DNA of 61,404 nucleotides from Terrabacter sp. Root85 (lineage in GTDB: Bacteria > Actinomycetota > Actinomycetes > Actinomycetales > Dermatophilaceae). Position 1 is the first letter of the stretch; every line of letters starts with the position of its first letter. The translations under genes and the position numbers were made by a program. The notes beneath the pieces were generated by a model. It worked only from the letters and a program-made list of their open reading frames with translations. It was not told the DNA's origin and did no database searches. The stretch covers positions 1-61,404 of the forward strand of contig NZ_LMIW01000013.1 of the NCBI RefSeq assembly GCF_001429185.1. Reading direction: 5' to 3'. Below, piece after piece: positions 50,862 through 61,068 of this stretch.

Positions 50862-51913
50862 CAGCGCGAGACCTGCGCGCGGCGTGCGCGCCGACCACCG
50901 CGACGATCCGCGACGCCCTCGAGGTCGTGGACCGCAGCGGCAACCTCGTGTGCCTGCTCGTCGACGACGAGAACCGCCTCGCCGGGCTGCTCACCGACGG
51001 CGACCTGCGCAGAGCCTTCCTCAAGGGCACGAGCCTCGACGACGCCGCCCTCGACCACGCCACCCGGACGCCGCACTTCGTCGCCGCCGGGTCACCGCGG
51101 GCGCTCGTCCTCGACCTCATGCAGGCCCTGCGCATCTCTGCCGTGCCCGAGCTCGCCGACGACCGCACCCTCGTCGGCCTGCACACCCTGTCGGACGTCG
51201 TCGGTTCAGCGCCGCTGCCCAACGTCGCCGTCGTCATGGCCGGTGGTCGCGGCACGCGCCTCGGCGACCTGACCAAGGACACCCCGAAGCCGCTCATGAC
51301 CGTCGCGGGCCGCTCGATCCTCGAGTGGATCGTCCTCGGTCTCGTCGGTGACGGCATCCGCGAGATCTACGTCAGCGTCAACTACCTCGCCGAGCAGATC
51401 GAGGAGCACCTCGGGGACGGTTCCCGCCTCGGGTGCACGGTCCGCTACCTCCGGGAGGACCCGGAGCGACCGCTCGGCACGGCCGGCTCCCTGACGCTCC
51501 TGCGCGACGAGCGGCCCGACCTCGAGCACGCCGTGCTCGTCATGAACGGCGACCTCATGGTCGAGTTCGACGCGAGCGACCTGCTCGACGCCCACCGGCG
51601 GACGGGCGCCGCCGTCACCGTCGCGACCCGCACCTACCAGCACGAGGTGCCGTTCGGCGTCGTCGAGAGCACCGACGGGCGCGTCACCGGCGTCTCGGAG
51701 AAGCCGACGCTGAGCTTCGACATCAACGCCGCCGTGTATGCCGTCGAGCCGCGGGCGCTCGCCTGGCTGCCCAGCGGGCGCGCCAGCACGATGCCGGGCC
51801 TCGTCGAGACGTGTCTCGCGCGCGACGAGCCGGTGACGGCGTGGCCGATCCAGAGCGACTGGATCGATGTCGGCACCCCGAAGGACCTGGCCCGCGCGAA
51901 GGGCGAGTCGTGA
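50858..51913 (+). CDS. ptmE: CBS-domain sugar nucleotidyltransferase (PtmE-like)
   Basis: A 351-residue fusion. The first 120 residues contain a CBS pair (LVDDENRLAGLLTDGDLRRAF; a second degenerate copy ending LVGLHTLSDVVG). The rest is a nucleotidyltransferase with VVMAGGRGTRLGDLTKDTPKPL (from about 126), a metal-binding NGDL and DWIDVGTP at the end. This CBS-transferase order is that of Campylobacter PtmE, the glucosamine-1-phosphate guanylyltransferase that makes the GDP-linked precursor of legionaminic acid. The GTG overlaps the legG stop; the stop overlaps the legB start. Confidence 0.87.
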   Translation: MTARDLRAACAPTTATIRDALEVVDRSGNLVCLLVDDENRLAGLLTDGDLRRAFLKGTSLDDAALDHATRTPHFVAAGSPRALVLDLMQALRISAVPELADDRTLVGLHTLSDVVGSAPLPNVAVVMAGGRGTRLGDLTKDTPKPLMTVAGRSILEWIVLGLVGDGIREIYVSVNYLAEQIEEHLGDGSRLGCTVRYLREDPERPLGTAGSLTLLRDERPDLEHAVLVMNGDLMVEFDASDLLDAHRRTGAAVTVATRTYQHEVPFGVVESTDGRVTGVSEKPTLSFDINAAVYAVEPRALAWLPSGRASTMPGLVETCLARDEPVTAWPIQSDWIDVGTPKDLARAKGES

Positions 51914-53079
51914 GCGCCCGCGCGAGCGACGACGTGACCGCCACGGTCACTGCTGACGTGGCAGACGGCATACGAGCACCCATGGACGACGAAAAGGCAG
52001 CTGTGACAACACTTTCCGCTCAGAGCACGACCGGTGAGATCCCCGACATCGAGCTGACCGCGCGACCTGTCGAGGGCTCGGTCGCCGGCAAGACCGTCCT
52101 CGTCACGGGCTCCGACGGCTTCATCGGGTCGCACGTCGTCGAGCGGCTGCTCGCCGACGGGGCGCACGTGCGCGCCTTCTGCCTCTACAACTCCAACGGC
52201 TCGACGGGGTGGCTCGACGAGTCCGACACCTTCCGGGCCGCGGTCCGCGACGGCCAGGCCGAGGTCGTCCTCGGCGACATCCGCGACCCCGAGCACGTCA
52301 TGGCGACGACCGAGGGCGTCGACGTCGTGCTCCACCTCGCGGCGCTCATCGCGATCCCCTTCTCCTACGTGGCTCCCCGCTCCTACGTCGAGACCAATGT
52401 CATCGGCACGCTCAACGTGCTCGAGGCCGTCCGTCGCCACGGCACGCCGCGGATGGTCAACACGTCGACCTCCGAGGTCTACGGCACGCCCGAGTCGGTG
52501 CCGATCACCGAGGCGCACCCGCTGCGCGGCCAGTCGCCCTACTCGGCGACGAAGATCTCGGCCGACAAGATGTGCGAGTCGTACGCACTGTCCTTCGAGA
52601 CGCCGGTGACGACGCTGCGCCCGTTCAACACGTTCGGGCCCCGCCAGTCGACGCGCGCCGTCATCCCGACCGTCCTGTCGCAGCTGCTCGCCGGTGCGAG
52701 CCAGGTCAAGCTCGGCGACGTCACGCCGAAGCGCGACTTCACCTTCGTCGCCGACACGGCCGACGGCTTCGTCCGCGCGGCTCTGGCCGACGTCGCGCCC
52801 GGCACGACGATCCAGCTCGGCACCGGGCGCACCGTCTCCGTCGGCGACGTCGTCGAGCTGTGCCGCAAGGTCACCGGCAGCGACGCCGAGATCGTCACCG
52901 AGAGCGATCGCATCCGGCCCGAGGGGTCCGAGGTGCAGATCCTGCTGTCCGACCCGTCGCTCGCCAACGAGGTGCTCGGCTGGGCGCCCACCGTGTCGCT
53001 CGAGGAGGGCCTCGCCGCCACCGCCGAGTGGCTGCGGCCGCGCGTCGACCCCGAGACGGCCGGCCGGTACCACCGGTGA
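51910..53079 (+). CDS. legB: Nucleotide-sugar 4,6-dehydratase (LegB-like)
   Basis: An NAD-dependent extended SDR with TGSDGFIGSH (66-75 counting from GTG 51910), the NTSTSEVYGTPE segment, and the catalytic Tyr211-x3-Lys215 (YSATK). It makes the 4-keto-6-deoxy amino sugar. The start is doubtful: the GTG at 51910 overlaps the previous stop, like every neighbouring junction, but gives a 60-residue tail not typical of LegB. ATG 51982 and GTG 52003 (with aaaagg upstream) lie in a locally AT-richer stretch and would give more normal lengths (365 or 358 residues). It overlaps legC by 4 bp. Confidence 0.87.
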   Translation: MSARASDDVTATVTADVADGIRAPMDDEKAAVTTLSAQSTTGEIPDIELTARPVEGSVAGKTVLVTGSDGFIGSHVVERLLADGAHVRAFCLYNSNGSTGWLDESDTFRAAVRDGQAEVVLGDIRDPEHVMATTEGVDVVLHLAALIAIPFSYVAPRSYVETNVIGTLNVLEAVRRHGTPRMVNTSTSEVYGTPESVPITEAHPLRGQSPYSATKISADKMCESYALSFETPVTTLRPFNTFGPRQSTRAVIPTVLSQLLAGASQVKLGDVTPKRDFTFVADTADGFVRAALADVAPGTTIQLGTGRTVSVGDVVELCRKVTGSDAEIVTESDRIRPEGSEVQILLSDPSLANEVLGWAPTVSLEEGLAATAEWLRPRVDPETAGRYHR

Positions 53080-54257
53080 CCACGACCGGCGAGGCGCACG
53101 CGCCCGGAGCGCGCGGGCCCGAGGGCACGATCCCGCTCGCGGTCCCCAACATCGGCGAGCTCGAGCGCCGCTACGTCCTCGAGGCCGTCGAGTCGGGCTT
53201 CGTCTCGTCCGTCGGACCCTTCGTCTCGGAGTTCGAGCGGCGCTTCGCCGAGCGGGTCGGGTCGAAGCACGCCATCGCGTGCGCGACCGGCACGGCCGCG
53301 ATCCACATCGGCCTGCTCCTGCTCGGGGTCGGTCGCGACGACGACGTCGTCTGCTCCGACTTCACGTTCGTCGGCTCGGTCAACCCGATCGCCTACTGCG
53401 GCGCGCGGCCCGTCCTCGTCGACGCCGAGTGGACGACGTGGAACATCGACCCTGCCCTGCTCGCGGCCGAGCTCGACCGCCGCGCTGCCGCGGGGGAGGC
53501 GCAGCCCAAGGTCGTCGAGATCGTCCACGTGCTGGGGCAGCCCGCCGACATGGGACCGCTCATGGACGCCTGCGACCGGCACGGCATACCCGTGCTCGAA
53601 GACGCCGCGGAGTCGCTCGGAGCGACGTGGACGTCCGGTCCCTACGCCGGGCGGCACACCGGCACCGTCGGCCGCATCGGCTGCTTCTCGTTCAACGGCA
53701 ACAAGATCGCGACGACCGGCGGTGGCGGCATGATCGTCACCGACGACGACGACCTCGCCGCGCGCGCCCGTCACCTCACGACCCAGGCGAAGGTGCCCGA
53801 CGTCGGCTACCTCCACGACGAGGTCGGCTACAACTACCGGCTCACCAACATCGCTGCCGGGCTCGGGCTCGCCCAGCTCGAGCGGCTCGACGAGTTCGTC
53901 TCCGCCAAGCACCGCATCGCGGCCCGCTACGACGCGGCCTTCGCCGACCTCCCGCTCGTCCTGCCGCCGCGGGTCGAGGGCCTCGACGCGACGTACTGGC
54001 TCTACTCGGTCCTCGTGCCCGAGGCCGACGGGCGCGGTCGTGACGAGTTCCTCGACCACCTCAACAGGCTCGGGGTCGGGGCGCGCGCGCTGTGGCGGCC
54101 GCTGCACGACCAGCCGCCGTTCCTGTCGGCGCCCCTCGTGGGTGGCGCTGTCGGTGACGGCCTCTTCGCCCGAGGCCTCTCGCTGCCCTGCGCGACCGAG
54201 CTGACCGACGCCGACCAGGACCGCGTCATCGCGGCGGTGCGCTCCTTCTTCGTCTAG
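53076..54257 (+). CDS. legC: PLP-dependent sugar aminotransferase (LegC-like)
   Basis: A 393-residue DegT/DnrJ/EryC1-type aminotransferase. The cofactor lysine is Lys210 in FNGNKIATTGGGG, with EDAAESLGA upstream binding PLP. It adds the 4-amino group to the keto sugar from LegB. The sequence opens IPLAVPNIGELERRYV and keeps SDFTFVGSVNPI, typical of the LegC/PseC-like group. Last gene of the plus-strand operon, GTG overlapping the legB stop. No clear terminator follows in the 62-bp gap. Confidence 0.9.
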   Translation: MTTTGEAHAPGARGPEGTIPLAVPNIGELERRYVLEAVESGFVSSVGPFVSEFERRFAERVGSKHAIACATGTAAIHIGLLLLGVGRDDDVVCSDFTFVGSVNPIAYCGARPVLVDAEWTTWNIDPALLAAELDRRAAAGEAQPKVVEIVHVLGQPADMGPLMDACDRHGIPVLEDAAESLGATWTSGPYAGRHTGTVGRIGCFSFNGNKIATTGGGGMIVTDDDDLAARARHLTTQAKVPDVGYLHDEVGYNYRLTNIAAGLGLAQLERLDEFVSAKHRIAARYDAAFADLPLVLPPRVEGLDATYWLYSVLVPEADGRGRDEFLDHLNRLGVGARALWRPLHDQPPFLSAPLVGGAVGDGLFARGLSLPCATELTDADQDRVIAAVRSFFV

Positions 54258-54319
54258 GCCTGCTTCGCCCGGGCCGGACGGCCGACGCACCGCGCCACGG
54301 GGTGGGGCAGGATGTCGTC

Positions 54320-56206
54320 GTGGAGATCGCCATCGGGCTGCTCGCGATCGCAGCCACCGTCCTCGGGGGGTCCTGGCTCGCCGACCGCTTCGACCTGCCG
54401 CCGCCGCTCGTCCTCATCGTCATCGGCATCCTCGGGTCCTACCTGCCGTTCGTGCCCGAGGTGGCCCTGAGCCCCGAGGTCGTGCTGCTCGGCATCCTCC
54501 CGCCCCTGCTGTACGCCGCCGCGATCCAGACGTCGCTCGTGGACTTCCGCAACAACCGGGGCGTCATCCTCAGCCTGTCCGTCGGGCTCGTGCTGTTCAC
54601 GGCCCTCGGGGTGGCGCTCTTCCTGCAGTGGGTGCTCGGCCTCGAGTTCGGGGTCGCCTTCGCCATCGGCGCCGTCGTCGCTCCGCCCGACGCGGTCGCG
54701 GCCACGGCCGTGGGCCGCCGCATCGGGCTCCCACGCCGGCTCGTGTCCATCCTCGAGGGGGAGTCGCTCGTCAACGACGCCACGGCCCTCGTCTCCCTCC
54801 GGACGGCGCTGGCCGCGGCGGGTCTTGCGTCGGGGGTCTCGTCCGGCGGGGTGTCCTTCGGTGGCGTCGTGCTCGACTTCGCCTGGGCGTCGGTCGGGGG
54901 CATCGCGATTGGCGTCGTCGTCGCGCTCGTCGTGTCGGTGCTGCGCCGGCACTTCTCGACCGAGCCCGCCTTCGACACGGTGCTGTCGTTCATGGTGCCG
55001 TTCGCGGCCTACGTCCCGGCGGAGGAGCTGCACGCCTCAGGCGTCATCGCCGTCGTGACGGCCGGTCTCGTCCTCGGCCACAAGTCGCCGCGCACCCAGA
55101 CCGGCGCCTCACGCCTCAGCGAGCGCATCAACTGGACCTCGATCCAGTTCCTCCTCGAGAACGCCGTCTTCCTCCTCATCGGGCTGCAGGTCTTCTACGT
55201 CATCGCCGACGTCCGCACCTCGAGCCTGTCCGCCGGGCAGATCACGCTGGCCGCGGTCGGCACGCTCGTCGCCGTGCTCGTCCTGCGGCCGCTCTGGATC
55301 GTGCCGTTCCGCTTCCTCAGCACGCGGGTGTTCCGCATCGAGGCCCACGCTCCGTGGACGCACACCGTCGTCCTGTCGTGGGCCGGCATGCGAGGCGTGG
55401 TGACGCTCGCGGCCGCCCTGCTGCTGCCCCCGGAGACTCCGCACCAGAAGGTCCTCGTCCTCATCGCGGTCGTCGTCACGATCGGCACGCTGCTCATCCA
55501 GGGCACGACGCTGCCGGCCTTGGCCCGATGGCTCGACGTGCGCGGGCCCGACCCGCGCGAGGACGCGCTCCAGGCGGCCACCGTGCTGCAGGCCGCGACC
55601 CGGTCCGGCCTCGATGAGCTCGACCGGATGGAGGGCGTCGACGACGCGACGCGGGAGACGCTGCGGTCGCGGTCCGAGGACCGGCTCAACCAGATGTGGG
55701 AGCGGCTCGGGCCCCGCAGCGGCAACGACGACGAGACGCCGAGCGTCCGCTACCGACGCGCCCGGATGCAGATGCTGCAGGCGGAGCGCGACGAGGTGCT
55801 CCGGCTGCGCGACGAGGGGCGGGCCGACCACGTCGTGCTGCGCGTCGTCCTCAGCACGCTGGACCTCGAGGAGACCATGCTCGACCGCATCGACGACCAG
55901 GAGAGCCGCCTGGCAGAGAGTGAGATGTTGCCCGTGGACACGATCGAGGCGCCCTGCGAGCACCTCCAGGACACTGACTCGTGCGTCGAACCGCGCACGC
56001 CCGAGGGCTGCGAGGAGTGCCTGCGCGACGGCACGACGTGGGTGCACCTGCGCCTGTGCCTCCAGTGCGGGCACGTCGGCTGCTGCGACTCCTCCGAGAT
56101 GAAGCACGCCACCGCGCACTTCCACGAGACGCAGCACCCCGTGATGCGCTCCATCGAGCCGGGTGAGGCCTGGCGCTGGTGCTTCGTCGACGAGGTCGTC
56201 GGCTGA
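54320..56206 (+). CDS. Na+/H+ antiporter with C-terminal UBP-type zinc finger
   Basis: A 628-residue protein. Residues 1 to about 410 are a CPA1/NhaP-type antiporter with 11-12 membrane helices, including GAVVAPPDAVAATA and the ESLVNDATALV segment whose Asp-Asn residues carry the ions. A cytoplasmic helical part rich in Glu/Arg follows (430-545). The last 75 residues form a UBP-type zinc finger with Cys/His pairs (CEH, GCEECL, CLQCGHVGCCDS, HATAHFHETQHPV), a fold known for ubiquitin binding in eukaryotes. Start at GTG 54320 is preferred over 54302 by its ribosome binding site (cagga). It may adjust Na+/pH balance; what the finger binds is unknown. Confidence 0.9.
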   Translation: MEIAIGLLAIAATVLGGSWLADRFDLPPPLVLIVIGILGSYLPFVPEVALSPEVVLLGILPPLLYAAAIQTSLVDFRNNRGVILSLSVGLVLFTALGVALFLQWVLGLEFGVAFAIGAVVAPPDAVAATAVGRRIGLPRRLVSILEGESLVNDATALVSLRTALAAAGLASGVSSGGVSFGGVVLDFAWASVGGIAIGVVVALVVSVLRRHFSTEPAFDTVLSFMVPFAAYVPAEELHASGVIAVVTAGLVLGHKSPRTQTGASRLSERINWTSIQFLLENAVFLLIGLQVFYVIADVRTSSLSAGQITLAAVGTLVAVLVLRPLWIVPFRFLSTRVFRIEAHAPWTHTVVLSWAGMRGVVTLAAALLLPPETPHQKVLVLIAVVVTIGTLLIQGTTLPALARWLDVRGPDPREDALQAATVLQAATRSGLDELDRMEGVDDATRETLRSRSEDRLNQMWERLGPRSGNDDETPSVRYRRARMQMLQAERDEVLRLRDEGRADHVVLRVVLSTLDLEETMLDRIDDQESRLAESEMLPVDTIEAPCEHLQDTDSCVEPRTPEGCEECLRDGTTWVHLRLCLQCGHVGCCDSSEMKHATAHFHETQHPVMRSIEPGEAWRWCFVDEVVG

Positions 56207-56219
56207 GGCCGAGGATCGT

Positions 56220-58175
<1,956 letters not shown>

Positions 58176-58210
58176 GACCCGGCGAGCGTACCTGCCACCG
58201 CCGACCGGCC

Positions 58211-59257
58211 TCAGGCGAGCCGCTGCGTGACCGTGTGGGTGTCGCCGTCGTGGACGACCGTCGTCATGGCGCCCTGCACGAGCGCGAGGAACGGCGCGAC
58301 GTGGCCGCACTCGACGTCGGCGACGATCGGCACGCCGAGCATCCCCAGGGCCTCGACGACGGCTGCGTGCTGCGTGAAGCCGTGCGGCTCTGGCGCGCTG
58401 GTCCGGGACACGAGGATGCCGTTCGCGGCGTCGAACCAACCACGCAGGCGCATCGCGTGCAGGGCACGGCAGATGTCGTAGGAGTTCCACTCGGCGATGT
58501 CGAGGAGCACGACGGTGCCGTCGGGCGCGTGGTCGCGCGCGAAGGCACCGATGTCCGCGAAGCGGCCGCCCGCGAGGAAGCTCACCGTCTCGACGCACCC
58601 CGCGACGAGCCTCCCGGAGAACGTGACGGGTGCGTCCTCGTGGCCCGGATCGATGCGGGTCCACGTCCCTCGGCCCTCGAGGGTCATCTCGGACACCGTC
58701 GGGTTGCCGGCGTAGTCGTCCCAGCCGCCGGCACGGTGCCGCCCGGGGGAGTGCTGCCGCAGCTCGTCCCCGGCCGCGGCGCCCGCCACGTCGACCCAGT
58801 GGAGTATGCCGTCCGGCACGGCATACGGGGTGTCCATGAGGTTCTGCCCGTGGATCGTCGCGATGCCGGTCGTGAGGGTGAGGGGGGTCAGCCACGTCGA
58901 GGTGTCGGAGAAGCCGACGCACCACGTCGGCTCGGCAGCGGCGACCGCATCGAGATCGAGCAGGTCGAGCAGGTCGATGCCCGTCTCGCCGCCCCACGGC
59001 GGGACGACCGCCCGGATGCTCGCGTCGAGGAGCATCTCCATGAGCTCGGCCGCGCGGGCCTCGCGAGGCCCGCTCACGTGGCTCGGCGCGTGGTTGAGCT
59101 CACCCACGACGACGTCGAAGCCACGGTCGCGGAGGCACTGGACGGCATACGCGAACCGTCGCCAGAGCTCGTCGGAGACGCCGGAGCTCGGCGAGGTCAC
59201 GCCGATCCGGTCGCCGGGGCGCAGTGGGGCGGGGTAGCGGATCGGCATGGCTGCCAT
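58211..59257 (-). CDS. S66-family LD-carboxypeptidase-like peptidase
   Basis: A 348-residue peptidase S66 protein (LD-carboxypeptidase or MccF-like). Features are the opening [12 protein letters not shown], the nucleophile loop with GFSDTSTW, and the later Glu and His of the Ser-Glu-His triad near ETVSFLAGG and CGHVAPF. It may trim peptidoglycan tetrapeptides or cleave acyl-adenylate toxins. No signal peptide, so cytoplasmic. Start is uncertain: ATG codons at 59269, 59257 and 59248 all fall in an 18-bp inverted repeat; 59257 is a compromise. It follows metY on the same strand. Confidence 0.85.
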   Translation of the reverse strand: MAAMPIRYPAPLRPGDRIGVTSPSSGVSDELWRRFAYAVQCLRDRGFDVVVGELNHAPSHVSGPREARAAELMEMLLDASIRAVVPPWGGETGIDLLDLLDLDAVAAAEPTWCVGFSDTSTWLTPLTLTTGIATIHGQNLMDTPYAVPDGILHWVDVAGAAAGDELRQHSPGRHRAGGWDDYAGNPTVSEMTLEGRGTWTRIDPGHEDAPVTFSGRLVAGCVETVSFLAGGRFADIGAFARDHAPDGTVVLLDIAEWNSYDICRALHAMRLRGWFDAANGILVSRTSAPEPHGFTQHAAVVEALGMLGVPIVADVECGHVAPFLALVQGAMTTVVHDGDTHTVTQRLA

Positions 59258-59280
59258 CGTGCCAGCCATGCCGATCCGCT
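59236..59280 (-). terminator. Hairpin overlapping a start codon (metY terminator or translational control)
   Basis: A perfect 18-bp inverted repeat (59236-59253 with 59263-59280, 9-nt loop) begins 33 bp after the metY stop. It contains all three candidate ATGs of the S66 gene. It may end metY transcription, or hide the S66 start in read-through RNA. Confidence 0.7.
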
Positions 59281-59313
59281 TCAGCCCGGTTTCGGGCGGG
59301 TCGGTCGGTGGCG

Positions 59314-60630
59314 TCAGGCCTTGGCGGCCGTGAAGCCCTGCTCGAGGTCGGCGACGATGTCGTCGATGTGCTCGATGCCGACCGAGAGGCGCACGAGGCC
59401 CGGCGTCACGCCGGCAGCGAGGCGGTCCTCGTCGGGGCCCTGGGAGTGCGTCGTCGAGGCCGGGTGGATGACGAGCGAGCGGACGTCGCCGATGTTCGCG
59501 ACGTGGCTGTGCAGGGTCAGCGCCTCGACGAACCTCTTGCCCGCCTCGAGGCCACCGGCGATCTCGAACGAGAGCACGGCGCCGGCGCCACGCGGCGTGT
59601 ACTTCTGCGCGAGAGCGTGGAACGGGCTGTCCGGCAAGGACGCCCACACGACCTTCTCGACCTGGTCGTGACCCTGGAGAAAGGCAGCGACCTGGTGGGC
59701 GTTCTCGAGGTGGCGCTCGATGCGCAGCGACAGCGTCTCGATGCCCTGGGCGATGAGGAACGCGTTGAAGGGCGACGCGGCCGGGCCGAGGTCGCGCAGC
59801 AGCTGGACGCGGGCCTTGAGGATGAAGGCGAGGTTGGCTCCGAGCGGGCTGCCGACGCCGAGGTCGCGGGCGAAGACGAGCCCGTGGTAGCTCTCCTCGG
59901 GCGTGTTGTAGTTGGGGAACTTCTCCGGGTCGGCGCCGAAGTCGAAGTTGCCGGCGTCGACGATGACGCCGGCGATCGAGGTGCCGTGACCGCCGAGGTA
60001 CTTCGTCGCCGAGTGAACGACGATGTCGGCGCCCCACTCGATCGGGCGGATGAGGTAGGGCGTCGCGACGGTGTTGTCGACGACGAGCGGCACGCCGTGC
60101 TCGTGCGCGAGGGCCGCGACGGCCTCGATGTCGAGGATCTCGCTCTTGGGGTTGGCGATGGTCTCGCCGAAGAGGAGCTTGGTGTTGGGGCGGATCGCCG
60201 CGCGCCACGAGTCGATCGACGTCGGGTCCTCGACGAAGCCGACCTCGATGCCGAACTTCGGCAGCGTGTGCTTGAAGAGGTTGAACGTCCCGCCGTAGAG
60301 GCTGGGGGAGACGACGACGTGGTCGCCCGCCTCGGCGATGTTGAGCACGGCGAGCGTCTCGGCGGCCTGGCCCGAGGCCACGAGGAGGGCGCCGACGCCC
60401 CCCTCGAGTGCCGCGATCCGCTGCTCGACGACGTCGGTCGTCGGGTTCATCAGACGGGTGTAGATGTTGCCGAACTCCTTGAGCCCGAAGAGGTTCGCGG
60501 CGTGGTCGGTGTCGTTGAAGACGTAGCTCGTCGTCTGGTAGATCGGCAGCGCGCGGGCTCCCGTGGCGCTGTCGGGGGCCTGGCCGGCGTGGATCTGCTT
60601 GGTCTCGAAGGACCAGTTGGGCTCGGTCAT
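59314..60630 (-). CDS. metY: O-acetylhomoserine sulfhydrylase
   Basis: A 438-residue PLP enzyme of the Cys/Met metabolism family. It forms homocysteine from O-acetyl-L-homoserine and sulfide. The cofactor lysine is Lys210 in HSATKYLGGHG; YTRLMNPTTDVVE and NTVATPY are further family marks. Length and the internal FDFGADPEKFPNYN insertion match the MetY/MetC (Rv3340) type. A SAM-IV riboswitch upstream shows control by S-adenosylmethionine. The ATG follows aggaagagcagga. Confidence 0.95.
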   Translation of the reverse strand: MTEPNWSFETKQIHAGQAPDSATGARALPIYQTTSYVFNDTDHAANLFGLKEFGNIYTRLMNPTTDVVEQRIAALEGGVGALLVASGQAAETLAVLNIAEAGDHVVVSPSLYGGTFNLFKHTLPKFGIEVGFVEDPTSIDSWRAAIRPNTKLLFGETIANPKSEILDIEAVAALAHEHGVPLVVDNTVATPYLIRPIEWGADIVVHSATKYLGGHGTSIAGVIVDAGNFDFGADPEKFPNYNTPEESYHGLVFARDLGVGSPLGANLAFILKARVQLLRDLGPAASPFNAFLIAQGIETLSLRIERHLENAHQVAAFLQGHDQVEKVVWASLPDSPFHALAQKYTPRGAGAVLSFEIAGGLEAGKRFVEALTLHSHVANIGDVRSLVIHPASTTHSQGPDEDRLAAGVTPGLVRLSVGIEHIDDIVADLEQGFTAAKA

Positions 60631-60690
60631 CGGTCGTCCTGCTCTTCCTGGGTCGTGTCGCTGACCGGGTCCCGTGTCACCGGGCCCCGT

Positions 60691-60708
60691 GCACCGACGG
60701 GTCGGTGC
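60691..60708 (-). promoter_or_regulatory. Hairpin between riboswitch and metY
   Basis: A 7-bp stem with a 4-nt loop lies just after the SAM-IV aptamer on the metY transcript, 61 nt before the ATG. It may belong to the expression platform. There is no U run behind it, so control could also be at translation. Confidence 0.5.
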
Positions 60709-60721
60709 GGGAGAGAGGCTC

Positions 60722-60840
60722 TCCGCGCTTGCCCGAGCGCCGGGTGGCGTCGACGGGCCAGGTCTTCACCCGGGGCACCCCACCGCGGTTGGAGGGTTGC
60801 CGGCCAGCGAGCCGGGGCTTGTCGCTGGCGCTCATGACCT
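60722..60840 (-). ncRNA. SAM-IV riboswitch
   Basis: Read on the minus strand, the region holds the SAM-IV consensus parts in order: ggtcatgagcgccagcg, caagccccggct, ctggccggcaaccctccaac, cgcggtggggtgccccggg, tgaagacc closing P1, and the 3' conserved ggcaagcgcgg pseudoknot partner. SAM-IV aptamers occur upstream of metY-type genes in actinomycetes and turn them off when S-adenosylmethionine is plentiful. The aptamer ends about 90 nt before the metY ATG. Confidence 0.9.
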
Positions 60841-61015
60841 ACCGGCGAGTGTACGTATGCGTGTCCGCCACGTGGGAGGGCGTGTCCTCATCGTGGACGG
60901 GCCCTTTCCGACGAGGGCCTCAGACCGGCGTAGGGCCGGGTCGAATCAGACGGGATGGCTTGCAGGGCAGAGCGGTTCGTTGTCCACAGGGGATCGTCCA
61001 CCTCTTGAAAGTCGT

Positions 61016-61031
61016 TCGAACACCTGTTCTA
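61016..61031 (+). promoter_or_regulatory. LexA (SOS) box
   Basis: TCGAACACCTGTTCTA matches the actinobacterial LexA site TCGAAC-N4-GTTCGA at all but one of its defined positions. It lies 38 nt before the GTG of the gene at the right end, well placed for repression. The 170 bp before it (60841-61015) show nothing I can identify. Confidence 0.75.
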
Positions 61032-61068
61032 CTCGATGCATCGAAGCATCACCGAGAGGAGGCTCACC

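Noticed and set aside
42312-54257. Locus as a pseudaminic acid or ordinary sialic acid cluster.
   Set aside because: There is no PseG/PseH/PseI-type set, and ordinary sialic acid does not need a dehydratase and aminotransferase; NeuC-type epimerase plus PtmE fits legionaminic acid better. Stereochemistry still cannot be proven from sequence.
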